A stretch of 64,000 bases of DNA from Pseudomonas chlororaphis (GTDB lineage Bacteria; Pseudomonadota; Gammaproteobacteria; Pseudomonadales; Pseudomonadaceae): positions 558,001-622,000 of the forward strand of contig NZ_MOAL01000004.1 in NCBI RefSeq assembly GCF_003731765.1. Reading direction: 5' to 3'. This document shows, piece after piece, positions 52,769 through 62,260 of the stretch. Numbering within the stretch: position 1 is the first letter of the stretch; each line of letters starts with the position of its first letter. A program made the position numbers and the translations under genes. The notes below the pieces were generated by a model. That model saw only the letters and a program-made list of their open reading frames with translations, searched no databases and was not told the DNA's origin.

Positions 52769-54025
52769 TCACGGCCAGTTTTGATTTTCGCTTGTCCAGC
52801 CCAAGGCTTCGAGAGCTACCGCAACATGAACACGATTGCTCGCCAGCGGGCGAGGCAAAAGCTCGTGTGCAGCGCCTAACCGTCGCAGCAATGTATTGCG
52901 GTGCACGTGTAATAATTCTGCCGCCTCGGTCGCATTGCATCCGGCATTCAGAAATGCCATCAATGTGCTTCTCAGCGATGGGGCCGCCGTAGCAAGATTC
53001 CCTAAAGTGTGGGTAACAAACTGATGAGTCGCATCAGGGTTTTCCATCATCAATGACGCAAGCCGGACCATGTCAAAGTTGGCAACTCTCTGCGTTGAAT
53101 GCAAACGACCTAATATACGTTGCGTATTCAGAGCGTCGATGTGGGCGTGGCGAAATCCTTCAATGCCATGACCTATCGACCCTATGGCAATCCGTACACC
53201 TGGAAGATGTTTGATGGCGATACGCAGTTTTCTTAGGTCGATGGATTTGTCGCCTGCTATCCACACCCAGAGCGTGGCGGTGTTGGCGACCACCGTAAGG
53301 GGCTGCGAGTTGCCAGCACATCGGGCGATCGCCTTGGCCGCAAACTCCAATGCAGTAACCTGCGCTCCAGCGTCCTCACTCCATACGACAGCAGCTTGGT
53401 GTCGCTGATTAAAGTTGTAGTCCAGTCGTCGGCCTGCTTGATTGGCATTCGCCATTTCCCCTTCGACAATGCTCGAGATCATCTCACGACGCTCAACGTG
53501 CGTGTCTAAACGGAGCTCTTCTCGTTCGGTTCTCATGAAAACAGCTACTGCCTCCATGGTTCCCTCGACGAACGAGGCCATAGAGCGTGCAGAGGTATCG
53601 AGAAGCTCTTTGAGTTCCAGAGGATCGTTGGTCAGATTAAAAGCAATGTTCATCCAGAGCTGCCAAACGGTGTTTTGAGCCGATCTCGTGAAATTGAACA
53701 TCATTTCAGGTGCGTCCAGGCGAACAAGTTCACGAGCGTTGCTCAGCATGTCGTTCGAAAGAAATGCGGCAACAGGAGCACCCGGGCTATCAATATTCGC
53801 AGCGGCCCAATGGATCAGACTGGACTGCGTAGCTCTGCGCGCAGTTGCCATCAGCACAGGGTCATCCAACAGCGTTTTCATTTTGTCTGTGGAAAGAGCT
53901 GCCTGATCAATTTCCTCCAGCCACTCCGTGAGTGTATTCAGCACTGACTCGGCACCTTGACGAGTCAACTCACAAACCCTGGGGGAGGGAATGGGCCAGG
54001 TTGGAGAGGCTGCGCTAGAGATCAT
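52769..54025 (-). CDS. PucR-family transcriptional regulator
   Basis: A 418-residue regulator with the PucR/CdaR C-terminal helix-turn-helix (LMAFLNAGCNATEAAELLHVHRNTLLRRLGAAHELL) and a long N-terminal sensory region containing the GGDEF-like central module seen in the family. It diverges from the monooxygenase-hydrolase gene 242 bp away and is its likely regulator. The start at ATG 54025 (MISSAASP) was preferred; the frame is open to 54127. Confidence 0.85.
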   Translation of the reverse strand: MISSAASPTWPIPSPRVCELTRQGAESVLNTLTEWLEEIDQAALSTDKMKTLLDDPVLMATARRATQSSLIHWAAANIDSPGAPVAAFLSNDMLSNARELVRLDAPEMMFNFTRSAQNTVWQLWMNIAFNLTNDPLELKELLDTSARSMASFVEGTMEAVAVFMRTEREELRLDTHVERREMISSIVEGEMANANQAGRRLDYNFNQRHQAAVVWSEDAGAQVTALEFAAKAIARCAGNSQPLTVVANTATLWVWIAGDKSIDLRKLRIAIKHLPGVRIAIGSIGHGIEGFRHAHIDALNTQRILGRLHSTQRVANFDMVRLASLMMENPDATHQFVTHTLGNLATAAPSLRSTLMAFLNAGCNATEAAELLHVHRNTLLRRLGAAHELLPRPLASNRVHVAVALEALGWTSENQNWP

Positions 54026-54267
54026 CGGTAGTAATAACTCGTAGGAGAAACGGAAGAGTATTCGGCCAGTGTGGTTAGTCGGCGGATACACAGCGTGCTT
54101 TTTGCTGAAACTCAACTGGCTGAGCATCAGTCTAGCTCAGAAGTCGTGGTGCAATATGCACCGCGCAGCAGCAATAAGTCATGCGCTTTGAACCTTGCCG
54201 AAGCAGGATTTACAGGACGACACTGCGGAAAAACAACAATACGATTCGTCGAATCGAGGCCGCAGAC

Positions 54268-56772
54268 ATGTCAAACCAACAAAAAGATTCCTCTATCGAA
54301 CACATTGACGTCCTGATCGTCGGATCAGGCATTTCTGGTATTGGCGCAGCCTACTACCTCCAGAAAGAGCATCCGGCCAAGTCTTACGTGATTCTCGAGG
54401 GGCGTGAAAACTCCGGTGGTACCTGGGATCTTTTCCGCTACCCAGGCATCCGGTCCGATTCGGATTTACATACGTTCGGCTACGAGTTCAAACCTTGGGT
54501 GAATGACAAATCTATCGCTAGCGCCGATGCGATCCGTGCCTACATTCGCGAAGCCGCAGACGAAAACGGGATCAACAAGCACGTCCGCTTTCAACATAAG
54601 GTCGTCGAGGCTGCTTGGTCTCGCGAAGACGCCCGTTGGATGGTTTGTATTGAGCGCATCGATACGGGTGTCCAGATGCGCATGTCCTGCAACTGGTTCT
54701 TTTCGGCCGCGGGCTACTACCGCTATGACCAGGGCTTCACCCCGCGCTTTGAAGGCGTCGAGCAATTCAAAGGGCAAGTTGTCCATCCCCAGCACTGGCC
54801 TGAGGACCTCAAGTACGACGGGAAACGGGTGTTGGTCATCGGCAGTGGCGCCACTGCTTTGACAATCGTACCGGCAATGACAGATCAAGCTGCTCATGTG
54901 ACGATGCTTCAACGCACTCCCTCGTACATATTGAGCCAGCCTTCAGTCGACCCCATCGCTAAGGCGCTGCGCACTTTGTTGCCAGATAAATGGGCGTATT
55001 CGCTCACGCGTAGCAAGAACATTACAAGGTCGCGAAAGGTGTGGCTTCTCTGTTTGAAGTACCCCAAAGCCGCTCGACGCCTCATTCGCTGGCTCAATAA
55101 GCGGGAACTGCCGAAGGGCTACCCAGTAGATGAACACTTCAACCCGCCCTACAACCCGTGGGATCAACGCTTGTGCGTGGTTCCTGATGGCGATCTATTC
55201 AAGGCCATCTCGGCAGGGAAAGCCTCTGTCGTCACCGACCACATCGAAACATTTACCAAGGATGGTGTCCGTCTGAAGTCTGGCAAAGAGCTGGTGGCCG
55301 ATATCATCGTGACAGCAACGGGGTTGAACGTACAATTGTTTGGGGGCATCCGCCTGATAGTCGATGGTGTCCCTGTGGATCTCTCCACAAAAGTGGCTTT
55401 CAAGGGAATGATGCTTAACGGCGTACCCAACTTTGCATTTTCCATCGGCTATACCAACTCGTCGTGGACACTCAAGGTCGGGCTTACGTGCGAGCACTTC
55501 TGCCGCATTCTTGGCCACATGGACCAGCACAACCAAGCCATCTGCTTTCCCGAATTGCCTGATCCAGCCATGCCTACTCGTCCATTGTTGGACTTCGGGG
55601 CCGGCTACGTGAAACGGGTTATCGATACCGTGCCACGTCAGGGGCACGGCGCTCCATGGTTGATGTCCATGGACTATCGCGAGGATGTCAGGACCCTGAG
55701 AGAAGGCCCCGTTGAGAGTCTCTATCTGAAGTTCTTGCCTCTAAACTGTCAGGTTCGTTCTGGGCCCCCCCAAAGCTCATCGGCGAGCGGAAGCATGATG
55801 ATGACTCAGCCTACTGAACTGAACTGTTCGGATGACTCTTATTGTCAATTACCTGTCGGGATTCGGCTCTGTTATAGAGTTTATGGGCAGAAAGATGGCG
55901 TACCGTTACTTCTGATTGCAGGGCTAGGTCTTCAATTGACGTCATGGTCGTCGAGGTTAATCCAGGGCTTAGTTAAAAATGGTTTTAGGGTTATTGTGTT
56001 TGATAATCGTGATGTTGGGCGCTCATCCATAGTAGAAGCCAATCCGCCGAGTTTTCTCAAACAGTTGTTCAGACTTACGGCCGACTGTCCATATGACTTA
56101 GACGATATGGCAATGGATACCGTCGGGTTGCTGGATCATTTGGCAATCGGCCGGATTCACTTGGTAGGTATGTCAATGGGGGGAATGATCGCCCAAACCC
56201 TGACTGCGAAATATCCTTCACGGGTGATTTCACTGACTTCTATATTTTCGACGACGGGGGCACGGGGAGTGGGCCAGCCTGCATTATCGACTTTGTTGCG
56301 GTTGGCTAAGCCCACGCCACGAACCCGCGAACAAGCAGTGGCCGGATACGTGAGCTTGATGCGGCATATTGGTTCCAGTCGATATTCCATGCCCGATGAT
56401 GAATTGCGCACCTATGCCGCAACGGCGTGGGATCGGGGTAATGGAAGCCAGGATAGTGCGGGAGTCGCTCGCCAGGTCGGCGCTATTTTCAAATCTGGCG
56501 ACCGCACTTTGCAGTTGCAGGATATTGATACCCCGACACTGGTGATACATAGCGATCAAGATCGGATGGTCGCCCACAGCGGCGGAAAAGCGACGATTAA
56601 AGCGATCCGTGGGTCGAACCTAATTACGATTCCTGGAATGGGGCACTACATCTCTGATGACGTGAGCCCCTATCTGGTTGACCTGATCAGTGGCCATGTC
56701 ATGCGTTGCTTTGAGCATGAAAATCACGCGAGCTTAATACGCAACGGTCAAATTTCAGGTTTGCCTGAATAA
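54268..56772 (+). CDS. Baeyer-Villiger monooxygenase fused to alpha/beta hydrolase
   Basis: An 834-residue fusion. Residues 1-500 are a flavoprotein monooxygenase (AlmA/EtaA-like) with FAD motif GSGISGIG, the BVMO fingerprint [12 protein letters not shown], and a second GSGAT motif. A short low-complexity linker ([12 protein letters not shown]) leads to a 320-residue alpha/beta hydrolase with nucleophile GMSMGG, an Asp (HSDQDRM) and a His (GMGHYI). The first half would turn a ketone into an ester and the second would cleave it to alcohol and acid. The linker region contains a C7 tract (GGGCCCCCCC), so fusion by an indel is possible. ATG 54268 gives the known N-terminus; the frame is open from 54181. 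Confidence 0.85.
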   Translation: MSNQQKDSSIEHIDVLIVGSGISGIGAAYYLQKEHPAKSYVILEGRENSGGTWDLFRYPGIRSDSDLHTFGYEFKPWVNDKSIASADAIRAYIREAADENGINKHVRFQHKVVEAAWSREDARWMVCIERIDTGVQMRMSCNWFFSAAGYYRYDQGFTPRFEGVEQFKGQVVHPQHWPEDLKYDGKRVLVIGSGATALTIVPAMTDQAAHVTMLQRTPSYILSQPSVDPIAKALRTLLPDKWAYSLTRSKNITRSRKVWLLCLKYPKAARRLIRWLNKRELPKGYPVDEHFNPPYNPWDQRLCVVPDGDLFKAISAGKASVVTDHIETFTKDGVRLKSGKELVADIIVTATGLNVQLFGGIRLIVDGVPVDLSTKVAFKGMMLNGVPNFAFSIGYTNSSWTLKVGLTCEHFCRILGHMDQHNQAICFPELPDPAMPTRPLLDFGAGYVKRVIDTVPRQGHGAPWLMSMDYREDVRTLREGPVESLYLKFLPLNCQVRSGPPQSSSASGSMMMTQPTELNCSDDSYCQLPVGIRLCYRVYGQKDGVPLLLIAGLGLQLTSWSSRLIQGLVKNGFRVIVFDNRDVGRSSIVEANPPSFLKQLFRLTADCPYDLDDMAMDTVGLLDHLAIGRIHLVGMSMGGMIAQTLTAKYPSRVISLTSIFSTTGARGVGQPALSTLLRLAKPTPRTREQAVAGYVSLMRHIGSSRYSMPDDELRTYAATAWDRGNGSQDSAGVARQVGAIFKSGDRTLQLQDIDTPTLVIHSDQDRMVAHSGGKATIKAIRGSNLITIPGMGHYISDDVSPYLVDLISGHVMRCFEHENHASLIRNGQISGLPE

Positions 56773-56905
56773 CAAGATCAACTTGCGGTTGAAGCTGTAG
56801 CTATCAAAGGTGCTGATAAATCGATTAATTGGCAGTTGTCAAAAAGCCCGAATAATAAATAGTCCGATCATAAAGCGGCAGGGTGATCAATGCGGAGTTC
56901 TAATA

Positions 56906-58180
56906 ATGAAAAAAACAATACTCAAGTGCGTGTTTAATATTGCAATAAGCCTCGTATCTACTGAGCTGTTCGCCGCGGGTTTCGCGATCAATGAAAGCAG
57001 CGTGACCGCGATGGGGACTGGTTATGCGGGCCGCTCTTCTTCAGCTAATGACGCCAGTACTCTATATGGCAACCCCGCGGGCATGGCGCTTCTCAAGCGT
57101 GAAGAGGTCAGCGTCGGGGTTGTTGCGGTTAGCGTCAAAAATAACATCAACAATGGGAGCAGCACTTTCGGCGGCAGCAATGAGGGCGATGTGGTGCCGT
57201 TCTTCTCTGTTCCGGGCGGCTTTTATGTCAAACCTATCGACGATCACTGGGCAGTGGGTATTGGCGTCTATGTTCCATTCGGTCTGGTCACGGACTATGA
57301 GCGCGGTTTCGCCGGCCGGTACTGGGCAGACAAGAGCTCTGTTCAAGTCCTTACCTTTCAACCGACTGTCAGCTATGCCTTCAATGACAGGGTTTTCATC
57401 GGTTTTGGCCCAACCATCAACCGTATCGACGGTGAACTGTCCTCCTCGACGCTGGTAGCCGCCACGCCTGGTCGCAATGATGGCAAGGTCGAGATCAAAG
57501 GCGATGATACGGCTGTTGGCTTTAACGTCGGGGTGATTGTGCAAGCTACTGAAACCACACGTCTGGGCATGACCTACCATTCTAAAGTCGACTTCAAGCT
57601 CGAAGGCAAAACTAAGGTTCAGGGCGTTGGCTTCGGGCCCTTTGACGGCCAGAAGTACAATGCTTCTTTAGACCTGACCATGCCTGAGTCCCTCGACTTC
57701 TCAATTACCCAAAAGATCGACGAGAACTGGACGGTCTATGCGGGGAGCTCTTACACCCGTTGGAGCCGGCTGGAGAGCATCATTGCCGAAAACAGCGGTG
57801 TTCCAGCGCTGCTCGGCGGTTCCGCCGGCCCTATCGGCACTATCGCTGCAGAGCAGAACTGGCACGACACATGGGCTCATGCCATCGGCGTTTCCTACAA
57901 GGTCAACAAAGATTGGACCTTGCGTACCGGATTCTCAGCGGATCAGTCCCCTACCAACAATACCGATCGTTCGCCGAGCATACCTACTGGCGACCGTAAG
58001 GCCATCAGCTTTGGCGTAGGCTGGAGTCCGACTGACGACATGACCATCGACGTTGCCTACTCATATATGCGAGAAAACAAGTCCACGATCCGCAATGCCA
58101 GCGCCACCCAAGGTGCCTACAGTGCTGATTTTCGCAACAGCGCTCAAGGCCTAGGGACTTCGTTCACCTATCGCTTTTGA
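56906..58180 (+). CDS. FadL-family outer-membrane transporter (OMPP1/TodX)
   Basis: A 424-residue outer-membrane beta-barrel for hydrophobic compounds. Signal peptide (about 1-24), then AAGFAINESSVTAMGTGYAG and YGNPAGMALL, the FadL N-terminal hatch motifs. The protein ends FTYRF, with a terminal aromatic residue. GCGGAG precedes ATG 56906. It lies behind the monooxygenase gene and probably imports the substrate of this cluster. Confidence 0.92.
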   Translation: MKKTILKCVFNIAISLVSTELFAAGFAINESSVTAMGTGYAGRSSSANDASTLYGNPAGMALLKREEVSVGVVAVSVKNNINNGSSTFGGSNEGDVVPFFSVPGGFYVKPIDDHWAVGIGVYVPFGLVTDYERGFAGRYWADKSSVQVLTFQPTVSYAFNDRVFIGFGPTINRIDGELSSSTLVAATPGRNDGKVEIKGDDTAVGFNVGVIVQATETTRLGMTYHSKVDFKLEGKTKVQGVGFGPFDGQKYNASLDLTMPESLDFSITQKIDENWTVYAGSSYTRWSRLESIIAENSGVPALLGGSAGPIGTIAAEQNWHDTWAHAIGVSYKVNKDWTLRTGFSADQSPTNNTDRSPSIPTGDRKAISFGVGWSPTDDMTIDVAYSYMRENKSTIRNASATQGAYSADFRNSAQGLGTSFTYRF

Positions 58181-58538
58181 TGCAACGATATAGAGCAGGA
58201 GGCGGATTTGCCCTCGGCCATCATATCGCTCGTTCGAACAAAAAATTGCAGAGTGGAGAGAGGTATGGGCTTGCGTGCGATCGAGTCCGGCGATGTGCGA
58301 TGGGCCATCCTGAAGCTCATCAGCAGGGTGGCAATATTTGCGGAAAAATCTGATCAGTAATCGTGATTTGTCGTTGCAGTCGGCGTGGTCACGCGCTAGA
58401 TGTCTGCCGTCAATCACGAGCTGAAAAATTTGGACGGTGGATCTCACTCAATGAGTTCCGCGCTTAAAAGTCTGAATCGCAGTTGCACAATTTGAGGGCG
58501 AGGTCTCCAGCAAAACCGCATGACTCGCCCTCAATTTT
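58181..58538. other. Gene-free spacer between convergent FadL and FAD-oxidoreductase genes
   Basis: No supported gene. The right end holds the terminator at 58492-58540; the rest shows no repeat or RNA I can name. Confidence 0.6.
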
Positions 58539-58540
58539 TT
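58492..58540 (+). terminator. Rho-independent terminator of the FadL transcript
   Basis: Perfect stem TTGAGGGCGAG/CTCGCCCTCAA around a 21-base loop, followed by six T. It overlaps the stop of the convergent oxidoreductase gene. Confidence 0.85.
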
Positions 58541-60134
58541 ATGAGTTACGGATAAACGTCATCAGATCTTTGCCGGTCACTGCGGAGGCGCAAAGCACCC
58601 CGCCAACCAATGCGCCGATGACACCATCAGTAGCCAGATCTTGTCCGGTGAGATACAGCCCTTTGATTGGCGTTTGCGCACGTAACCATTTTTGCCGGAA
58701 GCGCTGCGGGGATGACTCGACTCCCATGAATCCACCTCGCTCACGCTTGGCGAACGTTTCATAGCTCAGTGGTGTGGATACCTCAACGTAGTCCAATGCA
58801 TCACGGGCTTTCGGTACATGCCGCAAGAGTTCTTCGAGCAAGCGCTCGCGGATGTTTTCTTTCAGCGTCAGGTAGTCATCCCCACGCTTCATCCAGCGTG
58901 TCCCTGCCCACTGCTTGAAATGCGCGAAGTTGGTATAGGCGTACATCTCGACGGTGGCTTTGTCAGGGAAGTCTTTATCCCAGGATGGGTCTTTTGTAGA
59001 GGGAAAGGTGATAAAGGTCCAAGGGAAGGGCGCGTTGAAGTCTGCGCGGTGCGCGTCAAGGTTGGCCTGAAGATCGTTTGTCGGATGTGACCAGATATTG
59101 GCCGGGGTGAATCCAAGCTCTTCTGCTGATCGGTTGAAGCCAATGTTGATGCCTACCACGGCATAAGTGTCTGTCACCTTTTTCAATAGTTGGTCAAGGC
59201 CCGTGTCGCTGCTGACATCCGCTGGCAACAGCCGCGAGAAGGTGTTTTGGATCCCGGCATTGCTAATGATCACTGGGCTGCGGATCTCTTCGCCCGAGCT
59301 CAGCAAAACGCCCTGGGCAACGCCATCGTTAACGAGAATTTCACTGACTTCTGCACTGTGCAGGAGAGCACCGCCGGCTTCCTCGATAATGGGAGCAATC
59401 AGCCTGGAAAATGCCATGCCTCCACCAACAGGGTAGTGGGCCCCATTCAGGTAGTGTTTGGCCAACATGCAGTGCATGGCGAAAGAGCTTCTGGAGGGCT
59501 CCAGGCTGTAATCGCCCCAGTTGGCGCAGATCACCGCAATCAACTCTGGATCCGATATCAGCTCTGAAAGCACGTCGACAGTAATGCGATCCGAGTAGCT
59601 GTGGAAGGTGGCGCACATGGGGTCGTAAACGGCGTCCACCGCTTCGCTCGGAATCGCTTTCTGAGCAAAATAACCGGCTGAGCTTTTAGCAACCTTACTA
59701 ATCAGTGCCATGTACTGATCAATACCATCCGCTTCGTGGGGAAAGTGGTCTTTAAGTAGATTGCTATAGGCGTCTGCACCGGCCGGTATCTCATAATGCT
59801 GGTCGCCAATCGCCATGCGGTTGAAGATGTTTGGCATCGGTGTCCATTGCAGGCCGCCGCGCGTTACATAGTCGAAAAGCTTCCATCCCGCCGTTTGTGG
59901 TGAGCCGACTTCACCGATGTAGTGCATGCCGACTGTCCAGCGATAACCATTGCGTGAGTAGGCTTGCGTCATGCCGCCAATCACGTTGTGCTGTTCGAGC
60001 AGCAGAACACGTTTTTTTTGTTGGGCAAGGATGGAGGCAACGCTGAGTCCGCCCATGCCTGAGCCGATGATGATGGCGTCAAACTCGCCCGAGACGCCTA
60101 CGGTTTTTCGATAGGGTTTACCGACTGTTTCCAT
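58539..60134 (-). CDS. FAD-dependent oxidoreductase, phytoene-desaturase/CrtI-like
   Basis: A 531-residue flavoprotein with a dinucleotide motif IIGSGMGGLSVASILA, then VLLLEQHNVIGGMTQAYSRNGYRWTVGMHYIGE, and the C-terminal FAD signature (KGLYLTGQDLATDGVIGALVGG) of the amine-oxidase/phytoene-desaturase/retinol-saturase superfamily. Its substrate is unknown; neighbours suggest an oxidation or reduction of a terpenoid or fatty molecule. ATG 60134 has GGGAG upstream. It is convergent with FadL and divergent from the SRPBCC operon. Confidence 0.88.
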   Translation of the reverse strand: METVGKPYRKTVGVSGEFDAIIIGSGMGGLSVASILAQQKKRVLLLEQHNVIGGMTQAYSRNGYRWTVGMHYIGEVGSPQTAGWKLFDYVTRGGLQWTPMPNIFNRMAIGDQHYEIPAGADAYSNLLKDHFPHEADGIDQYMALISKVAKSSAGYFAQKAIPSEAVDAVYDPMCATFHSYSDRITVDVLSELISDPELIAVICANWGDYSLEPSRSSFAMHCMLAKHYLNGAHYPVGGGMAFSRLIAPIIEEAGGALLHSAEVSEILVNDGVAQGVLLSSGEEIRSPVIISNAGIQNTFSRLLPADVSSDTGLDQLLKKVTDTYAVVGINIGFNRSAEELGFTPANIWSHPTNDLQANLDAHRADFNAPFPWTFITFPSTKDPSWDKDFPDKATVEMYAYTNFAHFKQWAGTRWMKRGDDYLTLKENIRERLLEELLRHVPKARDALDYVEVSTPLSYETFAKRERGGFMGVESSPQRFRQKWLRAQTPIKGLYLTGQDLATDGVIGALVGGVLCASAVTGKDLMTFIRNS

Positions 60135-60232
60135 GGAATATCTCCCGTTACGATTTTTGTGGTGGTGTTCTGCGAGTTGATTTGAGGTGGGTTTCGACGC
60201 TGTCGGCGATCTTTGGCAGGGCCGGTGTGCGC

Positions 60233-60406
60233 TCAACGTCTGCTGATTTGGAGCGAGGGCTTACCAATCACCAAAGCATCTATCGGGCGGGTATTGACGA
60301 AATGCATGTCGCTGAGTGGGGCGGAAAATCCCCCGTTTATGTCATTTCTATAGCGTGCGTTCAGCGACAGGATGGAGCCTTCGCTGGCAGGTTGTGCATG
60401 ACTCAT
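60233..60406 (-). CDS. Small ORF upstream of the CrtI-like gene
   Basis: A 57-codon frame (MSHAQPASEGSILSLNARYR at the start) with a strong AGGGGA ribosome site six bases before ATG 60406 and a stop at 60233, about 100 bases before the oxidoreductase start. No family recognised. It could be a leader or small partner protein, or a fragment; only the ribosome site supports it. Confidence 0.4.
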   Translation of the reverse strand: MSHAQPASEGSILSLNARYRNDINGGFSAPLSDMHFVNTRPIDALVIGKPSLQISRR

Positions 60407-60650
60407 GTTGATCCCCTTTTTTTGTTATGTGTGTCCGGTCGGCCTAGGCGCTGCCGCGGCGTGAGCGCTATTTTCCGCCGTGGGAGCGCTCGGGGCGCCG
60501 GTTTGTAAATTAATTTAACTGGTGTTTAATTGATGTGTCTATTATTTATCTTGCTAGAAGAATATTTGTTGATTTTTTTCATTGTTTGGCGGTATCTATT
60601 GGTTTTTAGGTGGCTCTAAAAAAATAAACACCTGTTAAGGATGATGGCAA

Positions 60651-61070
60651 ATGTTGCATTTCAGCTATAGCGAAAGCGTAGAGGCGGGATCACTTAAAAC
60701 CTGGCAAGCAATGCGCGATTTTTCGGCCATTGGGCGAGCAGGGTTGGCTGATCGGGTCGAGATGGTGGGCGAGGGTGTTGGCAGTTGTCGTTACCTGCAT
60801 GTGGCAGGCGGAGCCGTTTTGGCTGAGCGACTGGAGGCGCGTGATGAGGCTGCTCTCAAGCTGACGTACACCATGACTGAGCGTGGGCAAATGCCGTTGG
60901 AGCAGTACCGGGCACATTTGCAGATCACTGGTGGTGATCATGCTTGCGTGGTGGTCTTCACGGCGGAGTACGAGCCACTCGGTGTAACTGAAGAAAAAGC
61001 CTGCCGCATGCTGAGCAATGTCTATCGCGCTCTGATCAATACAGCCAGAAGCGATATCGGGCTTTCGTAG
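60651..61070 (+). CDS. SRPBCC-family (polyketide cyclase/START-like) protein
   Basis: A 139-residue protein with the MxaD/PYR1-like SRPBCC hydrophobic-ligand fold (MLHFSYSESVEAGSLKTWQAMRDFSAIG; LKLTYTMTERGQMPLEQYRAHLQI). Such proteins bind small hydrophobic ligands or act as cyclases. It starts 515 bp from the divergent oxidoreductase, behind an AT-rich region that probably holds both promoters, and is 11 bases before the alcohol dehydrogenase. Confidence 0.83.
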   Translation: MLHFSYSESVEAGSLKTWQAMRDFSAIGRAGLADRVEMVGEGVGSCRYLHVAGGAVLAERLEARDEAALKLTYTMTERGQMPLEQYRAHLQITGGDHACVVVFTAEYEPLGVTEEKACRMLSNVYRALINTARSDIGLS

Positions 61071-61081
61071 GGAGTAAATCA

Positions 61082-62218
61082 ATGGCAATGCTTAGCTATC
61101 TCACGCAAATCCAGTTTGACCATGGGGCAATAAAGCACCTGGGCAAGGGTATGCAGCGACTGAATATGCACCGCCCGCTGATTGTCACGGGTCCCAATCT
61201 ATCGAAGGGACAAATACTGCAGTCACTGCGTGAGCAGCTACCGCCAGACGTCCCCTTTGTGATGTTTAGTGATGTGCCAGCGAACCCAACCGAGGCAGCG
61301 GTTCTGCGAGCGCTGGAGGTGTATCGCGATGCGGGATGTGACAGTGTTATTTGCATCGGCGGTGGCTCACCTATGGATCTGGGCAAGGCGGTCGCTCTGC
61401 TGGCCCGGCAGCCTGGTCCGTTAGCTCAATATGCCGCGATGGAAGGTGGCAAGGGCAAGATTCGTGATGTTGCCCCGCTGATTGCCATTCCCACTACGGC
61501 GGGTACGGGCTCTGAAGCCAGCGTGGCAAGCGTCATCATCTGTGAGGATGGTCGCAAGCTGACGTTCGTCAGCGATTTGCTGCTGCCCCGTTTAGCGATC
61601 TGCGACCCGCAGTTGACTCTCGGGCTGCCCCCCGGCTTGACTGCCGCCACGGGCATGGACGCGGTTACTCATTGTATTGAGGCAGTCCTTTCGCCAGTGA
61701 TCAACCCGCCGGCTGAAGCGGTAGGCCTCGATGGGCTGGAACGCGCCATCGCAGAGGGGCACTTGCTGCGCGCTGTGCAGGACGGCCAGGATGCCGATGC
61801 CCGCTGGCACATGATGATGGCCTCTACGGAGGGCGCGCTGGCCTTTATCAAAGGGCTGGGAGCCGTGCATGCGATGAGTCATGCCGTTGGTCGTATTCAC
61901 GAGCTTAATCTGCATCACGGCACGCTCAATGCGGTGATGTTGCCGGCTATCCTGCGCTTCAACCATGCCCATGTAGGCGACAAATATCGGCGGCTCAATC
62001 GCGCTTTGGGGCTGGCTGCCAATGCGGATATTGCAGACTTCATCTGCGATCTCAATCAACGCCTGGGCCTGCCTGCCAATCTTAAAGAAATGGGCGTCTG
62101 CGATGTCCATTTGGAGGGATTGGCTGATCATGCAATGGCCGACCTCAACACAATGACCAACCCCAGAAAACCCGGTACTGAAGATTACCAGCGGTTGTTC
62201 ATGGAGGTTTTGGGCTAA
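61082..62218 (+). CDS. Iron-containing alcohol dehydrogenase
   Basis: A 378-residue group III (Fe-ADH) dehydrogenase oxidising an alcohol with NAD(P)+. Motifs are CIGGGSPMDLGKAVALL, PTTAGTGSEAS and the metal ligands in HAMSHAVGRIHELNLHHG. GGAG lies upstream of ATG 61082. It probably oxidises the alcohol released by the hydrolase and feeds the acyl-CoA ligase that follows. Confidence 0.93.
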   Translation: MAMLSYLTQIQFDHGAIKHLGKGMQRLNMHRPLIVTGPNLSKGQILQSLREQLPPDVPFVMFSDVPANPTEAAVLRALEVYRDAGCDSVICIGGGSPMDLGKAVALLARQPGPLAQYAAMEGGKGKIRDVAPLIAIPTTAGTGSEASVASVIICEDGRKLTFVSDLLLPRLAICDPQLTLGLPPGLTAATGMDAVTHCIEAVLSPVINPPAEAVGLDGLERAIAEGHLLRAVQDGQDADARWHMMMASTEGALAFIKGLGAVHAMSHAVGRIHELNLHHGTLNAVMLPAILRFNHAHVGDKYRRLNRALGLAANADIADFICDLNQRLGLPANLKEMGVCDVHLEGLADHAMADLNTMTNPRKPGTEDYQRLFMEVLG

Positions 62219-62260
62219 CCCAGGCTCGACGCAAAATCAACGGGTAAGGAGAATAATAAG

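Noticed and set aside
60182..60508. Plus-strand frame of 108 codons
   Set aside because: No family features, unfavourable composition, and overlaps a better supported small minus-strand frame.
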